In this document: one piece after another, positions 20,523 to 31,737 of the stretch | Layout of the letters: every line of letters starts with the position of its first letter | Numbering within the stretch: the first letter of the stretch is position 1 | NCBI GenBank assembly: GCA_025201345.1 | Contig: JAIXMG010000002.1 | Coordinates: forward strand, 620,001-684,000 | Length of the DNA stretch: 64,000 nt | Reading direction: 5' to 3' | Source of the DNA: Thamnidium elegans | Taxonomy: Eukaryota > Mucoromycota > Mucoromycetes > Mucorales > Mucoraceae | Program-made: the position numbers and the translations under genes | The notes under the pieces: model-generated | What the model saw: the letters and a program-made list of their open reading frames with translations, nothing else | Databases searched by the model: none | What the model was told of the DNA's origin: nothing

Positions 20523-22883
20523 CTATCTCTGAGTGTTTAATGTTCTAAAATGAGAGCTATACTTATCTTTTACTTCTTGAATCATTCTGAAACTTTTTTC
20601 GCATTGTTCAAGAATGCTTTGTGCTTCTTCATTATCCATGTATGACATAGAAGTAAGGTCATTTCTGACATGATACATCATCGTCTACAAAAACAACATA
20701 TGCACTGTTATCATCGATAAAAGAATCTACAATCCAATTACCACTATCAGCGACGGCAACATTGTCGAAATCGACATGGTCATTAGAGCCAGAAGGGCTG
20801 GTAATCATCTCTGACTACCTGTCCTCAGGAACAGCTTCAGTAGCAGTCATTGGTCCATGGTTTACCTCTACACGATCAAATTCTTCTTCGTAAAAGTATT
20901 CTACTTCTATGGTGAGAATAAAAATTAATCTATCCAATCTTTTGTTACGCGGTCTTCCAAGAAAAATATATTTCAATCGGTTATGCCATGACTCTATATA
21001 ATTGTTTGTGAGCATATGAGAGAACTCGACAGGGCGGTAAGCCCTGCTCCAAAGATTATACTTAGCCTCATCACACCAATTAGATCTAAAGTAGTTTATG
21101 AAAGCTGGTTGAGTAAACTTCATATCTACTAATAAACTCGGCAATTCTTGCATGAAAGACATCCTTGTCTACTTCGTATAGGGTCATCTTCAAATAGGTA
21201 TAAACCTCGCTTCTTAAGATACGATTATCAGCAGGGATTCCACTAACAGCTTTAACCTTCAAAACAAGTTGTCTGTTCCAGGCTTGACTTACATGAAACA
21301 AGCAGTATTGAATCGAGCATCCGGAAAAAAAGTTGTTGATAGCATTCATTTCGGAATCACTACAATCGATGTTAAACAGCAAAGGATCGACAATTACACC
21401 TTTATTTTTCAAGAACTGAAGCCATTGTACGATAGGACCTAAGGAATGATTATTTGTGATCATGTAACCACAAGGAAAACTACGTCCAGGATGATTATCT
21501 CTAATTACAATAGTGTAGAGAATTTCATCTGTTCTTTTTGTAATAGAATAAGTCGCATCCAAACAGTAAGTATTGACAGCTACGAGACGTTCTTTCTGGA
21601 ATGGCGACATAAAACCAAGAGCAAACAAGCTGTCACTGCTGGAATAGTTTTGCAAGTCACCACGGAAAATAAGATAATCCTTAGGTTGAAGCTTTTCTTC
21701 AAACCAAATTTTGGCCGACCCCATATCATCACGATTGAAGAGGTAGATGATCTTGTTAATCTAATAGCACGTTATATTACATCGTTAATACATACGATAG
21801 AAATCAGTTTATATATTATATATTACCTGTGCCGTGATATTGTAAATGCCAAAATAGTTGACCTTAACTCTGTAGTATATAACTTTTAAACATTTACATT
21901 AATAAAACGCAAATTCTTTCCGTCTTAACAATTTTGGAGGTTATAAGTTTTTAATAGTATAAAAGCAGAATAAACCATTTTTGTAGAAAGAGGATTTTAC
22001 AGCAGTGACCACCTGAAAACCCAACTTTTCTAATCGAGACATTTTATCGAACTCAACAGAAGCTTTACCAGACAGGATACCATTGTCTTAAATTATATTA
22101 TTTTACTCTCTTGTCAATACCTTTTGACCAGAGACTGTCAATTCCCGGCCTACATTACAGCAACATCCAAAGGTAAATGAAAATTTGATACTAAAGTCTC
22201 CAAGGCAATATGCTTTACGACATATATACAACAGTCCTGTTCATCTTTTGGCAACTTGGATCACCGAAATTCAGGACCTTCACCAGAAAACTTGGTCTCA
22301 CAAAATAAGTTGATAACCACGTTCGTCTTATCGTACCTGTCAGAAGCATCCTTCCATCTTGCTTCTCTGTTTTCTTCCGCAGTTGACATATCATACAGAA
22401 TATTCTCAGCCTCCAGCCAAAGAGAACACGTAGCAATAATAGAGGACTTCTTTTGGTGCTGAGGTATATTCGTTTTCAAGAAGACATTACCCTTGGTATA
22501 GGTACGTTTACTACGGTTGCTAATGACTCTACTTGCAATTTCATCAATTTGAATTCGTCATTCAAAACCTCAAAAGAAGCAGGCGTAGTCAATAAGGATC
22601 TAGCACCAGCAGTGTAGGATCCTAAATAAACACATATATGCTGATTAGTAAGTGAAGTATAATAGCATTATTTATTTCATAAACTAAAATTACCTGGACC
22701 CAAAGAAGAAGAATTTAAAGAGCTTTTACTATTCAAGGCCAACAGTTGAGATAACATCACCTTAATTTCTCTTACTTCTCCTACGAGAGTGTCAAGTTTA
22801 ACAGAGTCAGAAAGAGGGGGATTGAGATTAAACTCTTGTAAAAACCGAAGAGAGTCCAAAGAGTATTCATTGCCATTAGTCAT
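20523..22883 (-). pseudogene. MULE-type (Mutator/FAR1-like) transposase relic
   Basis: The core block 21724-21086 contains a MULE transposase domain: YCLDATYSITKRTDE with the first Asp, HPGRSFPCGYMITN, LLFNIDCSDSEMNAI and YCLFHVSQAWNRQ. A one-base frameshift near 21120-21130 moves the frame to block 21162-20815 (FINYFRSNWCDEAKYNLWSR, NNYIESWHNRLK). A TAG at 20817-20815 interrupts this, and coding sequence continues to 20659 and, shifted, to 20523 (a helical C-terminal tail). The N-terminal blocks 22883-22677, about 22619-22500 and 22479-22261 also need a frameshift and carry a TGA at 22263-22261 followed by an open frame. It is an immobile, multiply broken copy. Confidence 0.75.
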
Positions 22884-23298
22884 ATTATATTTGCGTTTTT
22901 AAAATAAAAGTAGAGTGAGTTTTTTTTTTCCCAAAGTAAAAAAGTTCCTTTAAATACATTATTTACCTGATGCGTTGATCCATTGGCGTTTGAAAACAGT
23001 AACTAATGCGTCCCAGCTAATAAAGAATGAGAAGCCGTCACCTTGGAGCACAACCCATTATAAAAATCCCTCTTTTTCTTCCTTTTTTACCTTTATTTTC
23101 TGTTCTTATATAAAAATAATTAAATAGATCACACTCCCTATTTTATCATACGAAACCTATTTATTTCTGTCTCTTTTCATTTTTACCATGTATATTTAGC
23201 GCAGCATTAATTTATTTACTTATTACAACTTGGCATCATAGGAAAGGTTCCTTTTTTTTGTTTTAACTAGAGAAGACCCTATTCGGTTCTATTAGAAA
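22884..23298. other. Intergenic, nothing recognised
   Basis: About 400 bp of AT-rich sequence upstream of the MULE relic. No ORF, repeat or RNA structure recognised. Confidence 0.5.
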
Positions 23299-23796
23299 AT
23301 GCTGTCGATAATGATAGAAATGTATACACAAGAATATCTTGAAGCATTATTAGTAGGCTCTGAAAAAACCAAATGGTGTTGCATCTGTAAAGATATCTAC
23401 CGAGAATAGAGAAGAAATGCTTCTATTGCTGTACATGTCGCTGGTAAGCTCGACTCACACTTACTGCTTTCAATGCATACGATAATTGATTTTCTAAGTG
23501 TTTACATCTCTTTTTTTTTTCCTGTTTTCGAAACGGCAGATATGATTCAGCTTCTTGGCTCTTTTAATCATTTCAAACAGATAATTGACTGTTGTAAAAA
23601 GTACTGCGTCGAAGATTTGTCCGTTTCAAAAAGGAAAATAAACATATGGTTAGCAAGAATTGCAACATTTTTTAACTATAGAGAAACCAAAAAAAAAAAA
23701 AAAAAAAAATTTAACTTCTTTATCAATCAAAAGGTAATTGCCAAACAACATATACATATCCTTATTATCGAAATAAAAAATATAGTTGGAAGTTAG
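23299..23796 (+). pseudogene. Cys-rich broken ORF, unknown
   Basis: An ATG at 23299 opens MLSIMIEMYTQEYLEALL, leading into KTKWCCICKDIYRE and a TAG. A frame-shifted continuation gives KKCFYCCTCRW, followed by a possible GTAAGC donor. A later block (about 23540-23680) reads MIQLLGSFNHFKQI, then IDCCKKYCVEDLS. Paired C-x2-C motifs on both sides of the frame break suggest a former zinc-binding protein, perhaps part of the neighbouring transposon. Support is weak. Confidence 0.25.
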
Positions 23797-24087
23797 TTAC
23801 TCCGGTATGAGCACCCTTACTTTGCATCTTTTCTGAAGAGATATTTTCTTTAAAAGTCCCTGAACTTTATTTTTCCCACTCCAATTGCTTGTTAAAAGAA
23901 GTTATCGTTAGTGATACCCAAGATGCTGGTATAAAAAAATTTACTGCTGCGTTTTTAAAAAAGAGCAATTTTTTTTTTAAAACCTCGTGTGACTGTAATT
24001 AACAAGAAACAAAAAAAAACAAAAAAAAGGATATTGTTGTACCTTAAAAACGCGTTCCTCTTTTACTTGTGGAGAAAATATAAAAAA

Positions 24088-25698
24088 ATGGCTAATCATT
24101 TAAACATGTCAGAAGAAGAAGCTGATGCGGAAATTGAAAGAATGCAACAGCAATTAACATTAGCCTTACAACATATTGATGAAAATTTTGCTTCTTGTAA
24201 TCAAAACGCTTCAAAATTATCTGCAGAAATCGATCGATATGGAGAAGCTTCTCAAGAAATGAGAAACAATAGTCAAGTAAAGTATACATATAAAAAAACC
24301 CACTTTATACGTTCGGTTTCTAATCGCTTATAGTAGAAATGGCTTTATTTCCTTCAAACCATGATTACCGAACGTATACCACACATGAGCGACGATGAGA
24401 CCGAAGGCAGTACGAATAGACCTACCATAGACGGCGACACAAAAGACGCATTTCCTTATCAGCACAATCGTGATATTACAAACGTGGGTATGACCAGCAC
24501 CTTTGGAGGTCGTCTTCGTAAAAGTCTTCGAAAGACGTTTGCTTCGCCTACTACACTGGATACAACTACATCAGGGCCGCCAGGATTCCCACGTATTGAT
24601 ATGCGCTCACCTTCCACTTCATCAAATACCTCTTCTGTGGATAGTAATCGTATAAGGCCTACATTATCACCACCTCGTACTATGCCATTTGGTATACCCA
24701 ACTCTCAATTACTAGGCACACCTATTCGTGAACAAGCAATCATTTTAACAGAAAATACGTTACGAAGTGTTGGTATTCGTAGTTCGGATTCGGATTCGGA
24801 TGGAGGACCTTTTCACCCAGATACACCTTCTAGATCTGTACCTGGATCTCAAAGGTCTCGTTTATATACGCCAAGGAAATCAAAAAGCGTAGATACAACG
24901 ATGGAAGAAGGAGGAACTGCATTAGCGGGAAGTAGTAGTGAAGTAAATAAAGCCTGGGAAATATCTAATATGGACACAGATGATACAGAAAGTAGAGCAA
25001 ATTTTGTCAAATTTTTAGAGCAAAGAAATAAATTACAAGATTTACCAACTACATCAGTATTTAAACAACCTTATTTACCAAGTGCTACTAATAAACGATT
25101 TCGAGCTGAAGAAGAAGAAGAGGTGATAGAAAGAAGAGTGATAAGATCATCATCATCACCTCAATTTCAATCAGAAGAACCATCACCTCGTTTTCGAACA
25201 GAAGAACCATCACCTTTATTATTTAGACCAGAAGGTACAAGTTCACCTCAATTTCGATCAGAAATTATGCCATCACCTATGCAACAAGAAGAAGAAGAGG
25301 AAGACGTTGCAGCATATGAATTTTCAGATGGATTGCCGCAATATAACAATAATACATATGCGGATTCATTTCATACCGGATCACTTACGGATAAGAGTAG
25401 TAATTCTACGAGAAGTAAAGATGAGCAACCTACAACAACAGCACAAATTCCAGCTCAATTTAATTTACAATATTTTCCAGAACAATTTAGAACACCACCT
25501 GGTTCAATAAAGTTAACCAAAGTTTATAACGAATTTAATAAAAGACCTGGTACTTTATTGACCGTACAAGATATTATCACTAATTTGAATGATCCAACTT
25601 ATAAAGAAGAATTCGTTTCGCTGTTAATTAGTTTATTAGCTCGTAAAAAGTTTATAAAGAAAGTTGGTAATAGAGAAGCTTGGGTTATTAGAAGATAG
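24088..25698 (+). CDS. ASK1: DASH/Dam1 complex subunit Ask1
   Basis: Exons 24088-24276 and 24337-25698 join (CAA|GTAAAG ... TAGTAG|AAA) to give 516 aa. The Ask1 domain is N-terminal: EIERMQQQLTLALQHIDENF, CNQNASKLSAEIDRYGEAS, then, across the intron, SQKWLYFLQTM. Ask1 is a core subunit of the DASH ring that couples kinetochores to microtubule plus ends, and in yeast it is a Cdk target; this protein has many S/T-P sites (TLSPPR, TPRKSK). The middle is disordered with imperfect SP-[QR]-F-[QR]-[ST]-E repeats. The last about 70 residues (KVYNEFNKRPGTLLTVQDII ... LLARKKFIKKV ... WVI) look like a small helical or winged-helix domain that I do not know from yeast Ask1. The first ATG of the ORF sits 24 nt after an in-frame stop-free lysine-rich leader; I chose MANHLNMS. 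Confidence 0.85.
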
Positions 25699-25793
25699 AA
25701 TAGTATCAAGATCAAATAAAACAAAATACGTAGCTTTCCCCCCTCTTTTTTTTTTAGTTCAGGCCTATTAAATTGGGCCGTGAAGAACCATTA

Positions 25794-25828
<35 letters not shown>

Positions 25829-26465
25829 AAAAAGTTCCAGTTACTTTTTAATTCACAATCTTGTTTAAATGTTTATCACTTACGTTCCAAGGTCAAAACT
25901 CAGAGAGCAGACAAGCTGATAGTTATTTACAGTCGTGCACGCGAAAGTGCTGAAGGTCTACAACAATCCTCAACTTTGACATAAGTATAATCACCGCTTG
26001 TAAGACCAGTTTTTTGCGGCAATTTTTTTTTTTTTTTACTGACACCTCTTCATGAAATGAAAATGAAATTTGTAAACTGATATAATTAAAAAAAAAACAA
26101 CTAGAATAATATTTTTTAACGTCTTTATGTTTAGGTTAATCTATTGATGAAGAGATTATGCTTCTTACTGATTCGATATCTAGAAAATACTGATCTAGCT
26201 GGCATCTGCTAAAGAACTGAACTTGCTCGAAAGACGACAAATACATTTCTTAAGTGAGGGGCTTGAAAGCTTAAGTCCTGTTAGTTCAGCTCAACTGCAT
26301 GAGACTTGCGCGCTATCCCTGTGCCGACAAAAGCTTTTGATTTATGATGGCATTTTTTTTGTTGTTGTTGCTCTTCTCCAGCTGTCCTACAGTTGATACT
26401 GTCACCAGCACTCAAATGCTATGATCAGTTTTTTTTAACACTGGTATAAAAACATTAATAAAACT
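25699..26465. other. Intergenic with long T run
   Basis: Contains a T run of about 30 at 25798-25827 and nothing else that I can support as a gene or RNA. Confidence 0.5.
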
Positions 26466-26953
26466 ATGTTAACTTTTTTTTCTTTTCGTAGTAGCTATTT
26501 GTGTGAAATTATCAATTTGAAGTTACTCTCACCAACTCAACGTCAAGGTCTATTTCGTACTCTAAAACTTATTGTTGTGTATGGTATTTGGGTTAGTATA
26601 ATTATTAGTTTCATAAAATTGTAAAGTTGTTAATTCATTAGAATTGATTAGATATTCAAGATATCATTCCAATCTCAAGTTTTATAAAAAATGCCTTTTA
26701 ATTCTTTCGTTTTGGTACGCAAAAACTTTAATAAGGGTTGCCTATTTTTACAGAGCCTCTGGATCTATCGACCGTTGCTTATTTGTTAACTTTTAGACGA
26801 TTACCGCTCGTTTATGTTTATCTCATTAACGCTATTATGAGTAATAATAAATATATTACATTAATAACTTTAGTGTTTACTTTATTTCAACTTGTTCTTT
26901 TTACTGAAGATCTACTGTGTACTTGTTGTTCAAATGTTTGTAGTGTTGTGTAA
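26466..26953 (+). CDS. Possible small membrane protein, two exons
   Basis: An ATG at 26466 gives MLTFFSFRSSYLCEII, then NLKLLSPTQRQGLFRTLKLI, ending at a possible donor after 26583. A second block from 26754 reads EPLDLSTVAYLLTF, RRLPLVYVYLINAIMS, then a hydrophobic stretch and a Cys-rich end CTCCSNVCSVV. Phases match (g|ag) if a 170-nt intron is removed, longer than most here, and alternative joins exist. Two or three hydrophobic segments suggest an integral membrane protein. The family is not recognised and the structure is tentative. Confidence 0.35.
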
Positions 26954-27284
26954 AGATCAAATGTAATCATTTCATATAGATTAAATCAATTGTTTTATAT
27001 TGTCAATAAATGCTCTGGCCTTTAAACAAGATTTGTATCCTATATTCCTGACCTGATCCTCATTGAATATTACTGATATCAACAAAGCTACAATAGTGTC
27101 TATATTTCCAATTAAACATTACGCTCTATATCCAACATAGAACGATATTATATTTATATGGTATCATGTCTGAAATCAGAGAAGATAACTTTTCGGCTTC
27201 AGAAAACATCCTAAAGTTTTATTATCTATCGTTCTTTTATATAATATTTTATTATTCAATATGTTCACTGAGCTTAACTACTCT
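26954..27284. other. Intergenic, nothing recognised
   Basis: AT-rich spacer between the possible small membrane gene and the accessory relic. No feature supported. Confidence 0.45.
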
Positions 27285-28126
27285 CTAGACATCAAAAATA
27301 GATTTAAATTGTTTATTTACGAATCTTTGAAAACAGTCTTTGAGATGGCAGTAATCCAAATGTTCGGGCAACAAGAGGCCATATCTGCTTCCTCTTACTG
27401 GTTTCTGAATGTCTTGTTGCACAAACGTCGCTAGGTTGGTTCTTTCTTCGACTTCAGTATTGAGCTATCGTAGAAGAAGATACTCTTCATGTTCCTTCTT
27501 TATTTGATCCATAACTTCACATGTCTTCTTAATGCCATCCTTTAAAACAGGTGTGTTAGGTGCTGGATTATAATATGTAACTTTATATCCAACTTACTTT
27601 CAACTTCCAAATAAGATTTCCAAGGTCAAGCACTTTGCCTGCATCTGTGGCATTTACTGGGATCTCAGAACTGGTTATATGTCCCATAACTTGCACTTCT
27701 TTCATTGACATTTCAAGAGACCAAAGGTGGACTCTTTTTCCTAGGAAGTTGAAAAGTTTTTAGTATGGGGTGATATTTGAATCAAAATTAATAGGCAATC
27801 TTACCTCGGGCATGAATAAAGAATACCTTTAAAGCCCGAACAGTATCCACATTAGCAAAATACCAAGTCTTTAATATTTTACGTAAAAATGTAAGTGCTC
27901 CAAATGAACCCTTAATATGGTCGTATCCGAAGCGTGGTAAGTCTGTAAGATCATAATGACCTGATGTTTCCAATAGGCATATTTCCATATCATCTAATTT
28001 AATAAGGCCATCAGCTTTGTAATCCTCATCCAAGCTATCCAAAAGTAATTCACCAGGGTAGAATTTGAGTGTCGGAATTGCTGTAGATAATGTTTTAACA
28101 GCTAAAATTAGGTTAATCCTTGGCAC
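27285..28126 (-). pseudogene. Accessory gene, 5' truncated, uncharacterised family
   Basis: Coding blocks 28126-27805, 27740-27598 and 27539-27465 join in phase through GTAAGA...TAG and GTAAGT...AAG introns. Readable motifs are YKADGLIKLDDMEICLLETS, RFGYDHIKGSFGALTFL, a helical TVRALKVFFIHARG and then KRVHLWSLEM after intron 1. A TAG at 27467-27465 ends the frame, but the same frame stays open and coding-like (TEVEERTNLATFVQQDI ...) to a TAG at 27287-27285, so the first stop may be a CAG-to-TAG nonsense. No ATG start is visible; the first ORF codon is GTG, so the N-terminus is missing. The LDDxEICLLETSG / GYDHxKGxFGAL pattern is one I associate with a repeated Mucorales family of unknown function. 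Confidence 0.5.
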
Positions 28127-28325
28127 ACCACCAGTGCCAATTTAACGAAACTCCTGCATCGACACCACCATACCATAAGGAAATATTTAGACATTTGATA
28201 ATATAAGAGATACTTGCTTGTATATAAATCCATTGCCAAAAAAAAAAAAAAAAAAAAAGGAAAGGAAAAAAAAAAAAAAAAGATGGAATAAATAGGTGAT
28301 TTTAATCACGATAAAAAGGATTTAT

Positions 28326-28508
28326 TTAATCATCGTCGTTTTTATATATAAAGTACCTACCATTGTAAATGATGGTGCACCAAAAAATAAATAAAAAAAT
28401 TACGTCATAAATTGACGCTGGTGGTGTACCAAAGAATAAACCTAAAATTATAACTGGCCAAACTATTTGGTGGTTGAATATGGCTTCGCCCTGGGATGTT
28501 GGCGACAT
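28326..28508 (-). CDS. Possible 60-aa small membrane protein
   Basis: An ATG at 28508 opens a 60-codon frame: short polar N-terminus (MSPTSQGEAIFNHQ), a hydrophobic stretch IVWPVIILGLFF, GTPPASIYD, a second hydrophobic stretch VIFLFIFWCTII and a charged end KNDDD. Two short TM helices with a proline turn is a plausible small proteolipid topology. A GTAC near the 3' end could be a donor, but no better downstream exon was found. Family not recognised. Confidence 0.4.
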   Translation of the reverse strand: MSPTSQGEAIFNHQIVWPVIILGLFFGTPPASIYDVIFLFIFWCTIIYNGRYFIYKNDDD

Positions 28509-28848
28509 AGTGATGCCTATACAGAAAGTGCAAAAGCTTAGTTAATACTATTATAAATATTAAACTTATACTAATTGAAAATAGTCATAAACATATTTTG
28601 CTGTTAGATCAGGTTTCTCGATCAACGCTCAAAGTTGATCACTTGTTAAAGCTTTTAGAATAAATCCTTCGTTACTCTAGATAAAGTTAGCTTTTAAAGT
28701 GGGTACAGAAACAGTTAATCTATATAGTGAAAAATGCAATTGGGAAGCGCGAATTGGGTCTTGAGAAATACACCAATTGGGATTTTCAAATGCTCGAGTG
28801 AGTTTTCAAAAGCGCAAATTGTGCCAAAGGATATGGTAAATATGGAAA
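28509..28848. other. Intergenic, nothing recognised
   Basis: Short region with no supported gene; contains GCGCAAATTG repeats (near 28747-28755, 28811-28818 and, beyond this stretch, 29291-29299), which hint at a broken repetitive element. Confidence 0.4.
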
Positions 28849-28929
28849 ATGACCTTTCAGTATCTTTTTCCACGCCAACCTCAACTACACCTCCTCTCCG
28901 CCAAACAAGTCTCATCCATTCTGTATACC

Positions 28930-29253
28930 TTCCGATTCCCGAAATTTTTTGAATCAAATTTGCCGCCCGCCTTTTTGTTTGGATCAATTCTTGAAGCTGT
29001 TTGGATATATTACTGGCGTTTCGTCTTCTATGAGATTCCTTTCATCCCTACTCAAGTCATATGTACTGCCATAAAAATCTACTATCAATACACTGATCAA
29101 ACCAAACTTGGATTCGCCAACCTTAATACCTTAACTACTCCTACCCCTTTCACACCCAATAACACTTTAGCTAATTCTTCAACCAAAAGTCGTACGCTTT
29201 TACTTTTTTCTAACTTTCCACTGCACATCCCTGTTTTGACATGTGACTTTTAA
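28930..29253 (+). pseudogene. Possible non-LTR retrotransposon C-terminal fragment
   Basis: The + strand frame reads FESNLPPAFLFGSILEAVW, then IYYWRFVFYEIPFIP, then AIKIYYQYTDQTKLGF and a Thr-rich end. The GSILEAVWxYYWRFVFYExPFxP arrangement resembles the region after the reverse transcriptase and zinc-binding part of LINE-type proteins that I recall from Mucorales. No RT domain or upstream frame remains, and the upstream sequence is out of frame. Confidence 0.3.
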
Positions 29254-29545
29254 TAATCTAATAATAAAAAATTGGATTTATACAAAAAAAAGCGCAAATT
29301 GGCACTGGAGGCACTGTATCATAAAAAACGTTTTTTAAATCTCTTCTTAAAATGTAATGCCTTAAGTGGATGTTTTGTGAAACCTGACGTCAATGACGCT
29401 AAATAGGGAAATTATGAAAACGACGTCATTTGGTCGTATATTTCTAAAGAAAAAAAAAAAAAAACCTTTTTTTATTCATAAAAAAAAGATTTTTCTTTTT
29501 TACTCCCTTTTTTTCTTTCTTTTATTATACAACAAAAAGAAAAAA

Positions 29546-31527
29546 ATGCTCGCACAAATTAAAAGTTTATTTAAACAGAAAAGAACTCATCCTAAAGGTT
29601 TGTCTTTCTTCTTTACTTTCGTACTTTTTATATATATTTTTTTAACACTATGAGTTACTATTTAGAACCAACAGCTGAGGAAAAGCAAAAGAATAAAGAC
29701 GTTGCAGCTCGTATCGTCCAAGAAGAAAAGCAACGTAAGAATGTGTTACCTCAATATCCCGGCTTAGAACGTTATGATATACTTGAAAAGATTGGAGAGT
29801 AAGTATTTAAAAAGACGTTATACAAATGATTTTTAAAACTCACCATCTTAATGTATAATAGAGGTGCGTTTTCGTATGTGTTTAAAGCTAGAGATACTGC
29901 TACCGATAAAGAAGTTGCAATCAAGGTTGTTAGAAAAAGAGAATTAGATGCATCAGAGGTAAATATTATGATGACGGTTTTTATGTTTACGGTAAACTAA
30001 AAGAATTATTTATTATTAGACCGGTAAATCTCATTTACATCCTAATATGAAGAAAAAGACGAAGGCTACAGAAAGAGCAAATATCCTTAAAGAAGTACAA
30101 ATTATGCGTAACATGCATCATAACAATATTGTTCAACTTGTGCAGTTTTCAGAATCAGATGATTATTACTTTTTAATCCTGGAATTATGTCAAGGCGGTG
30201 AACTGTTTCATCGTATTGTCGAGTTAACTTATTTTAGCGAAGATTTGGCTAGACACGTTATTGTTCAAGTTGCTGAAGGTATTCGATACCTTCATGAAGA
30301 ATGTGGTGTAGTTCATCGGTAAAGTATTTCTATTTACAAAAAAGTGACGTCAATATAATTTTTACTAATTTATATTTCCCCCCAATTAGTGATATCAAAC
30401 CAGAAAATATTTTATTTGACCCTATTCCATGGAACAAGAGAACAGGTGTTGATAACCCTTTTGGAGACGAGGATAAAGTAGACGAGGGGGTATTTATTGA
30501 GGGTGTTGGTGGAGGTGGAATCGGTGCAGTGAAACTTGCTGATTTCGGTTTATCTAAAGTAATTTGGGACAACTCTACCTTAACACCTTGTGGAACTGTC
30601 GGCTATACTGCTCCTGAAATCGTCAGAGATCAAAAGTATTCCAAGTCCGTTGATATGTGGGCTATTGGTTGTGTATTATATACTATTCTTTGTGGATTCC
30701 CTCCCTTTTATGACGAATCTATCCGTGCTTTAACTCATAAAGTAGCTCGTGGTGAATACACTTTTTTAAGTCCTTGGTGGGATCCTATCTCGGCCAGCGC
30801 CAAAGATTTAATCAGTAACCTTTTAAATGTTGACCCTGAAAAGCGTTACACCATTGAAGAATTCTTTAAGCATCCCTGGGTTACTAAAGGCCAATTCCCT
30901 CCTCCTGCTCCTGCACAGGATAGCTTATTATCCAAGCCATTATCTGAAAAGAAGTCTAATGATCCTAGAACATTAGCAATGAAGAACGCTGCTTCTAAAG
31001 TCGCTGCCGAACAAGAAGAACAAAACAGACAGAGTCAATACCAAGCTCCTCCTACTACTCAAAGCGGTAAACCAGCTAAAAGAACAGACGTATTTTCACC
31101 TGGTATCTCTTCAATTAAAGAAATTTTGGATATCACTTATGCCGTTCAACGTATGGGTGAAGAAAAGAAGAATAAACGTGGAAACACACCTGGTGCTTCA
31201 AACATGAATAACCAACCTCATCCATTTGCTGGCGGATACGACTCAATTTCTGAAGAAGACGAAGACGAAGAAGACTCTGATACTAGCTCCAACGAACCCA
31301 AAAATTCTCCTACCAATGGTATTCAAAAGGAGGTGATTGCTATGGCAGAACAGATGGTTCAAGACGGTAAAGGTGTTGCAGGTACTTATACTGTCTCACC
31401 TCAGCAACAACAAACCTCTATTCATACACCTATTATACCTGCTACTAGAAGAAGACGTAACTTATTTGAACTCGATATGAATAACGCAACATTGTTAAAG
31501 AATAGACGTGTACAGCTCAATCAATAA
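29546..31527 (+). CDS. Srk1/Rck2-type MAPK-activated Ser/Thr kinase (CaMK group)
   Basis: Five exons (29546-29597, 29666-29798, 29862-29958, 30020-30318, 30390-31527) join in frame to 572 aa. Kinase landmarks: glycine loop IGEGAFSYVFKA, VAIKVV with Lys about 83, HRDIKPEN with catalytic Asp about 195, then an insert of about 33 residues with a glycine run, and DFGLSKVIWD (Asp about 245), TLTPCGTVGYTAPE and SVDMWAIGCVLYTILCGFPPFYDES. The insert between HRD and DFG and the CGTVGYTAPE activation segment are characteristic of fission yeast Srk1 and budding yeast Rck1/Rck2, kinases downstream of the stress MAPK Sty1/Hog1. The C-terminal tail is acidic and Ser-rich. A MAPK docking site is not obvious. 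The 17-residue first exon sets the start. Confidence 0.92.
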
Positions 31528-31737
31528 TGCCATCATATTTACATATTCACTCATATCCAATCTATTTTCTTTTTAATACTACTACTACTATTTTTGTAAA
31601 TGTTTATAATGTAACCCCCCTTTTTTTTTCTGAAAGTAAACGCACACCCAATATTATATATAACACTGTAATAAAAAACAAACCATTCTTTTTGGGTTAA
31701 AAAAAAAATTATATATAAAAAAAAAATTGTAACCGTA

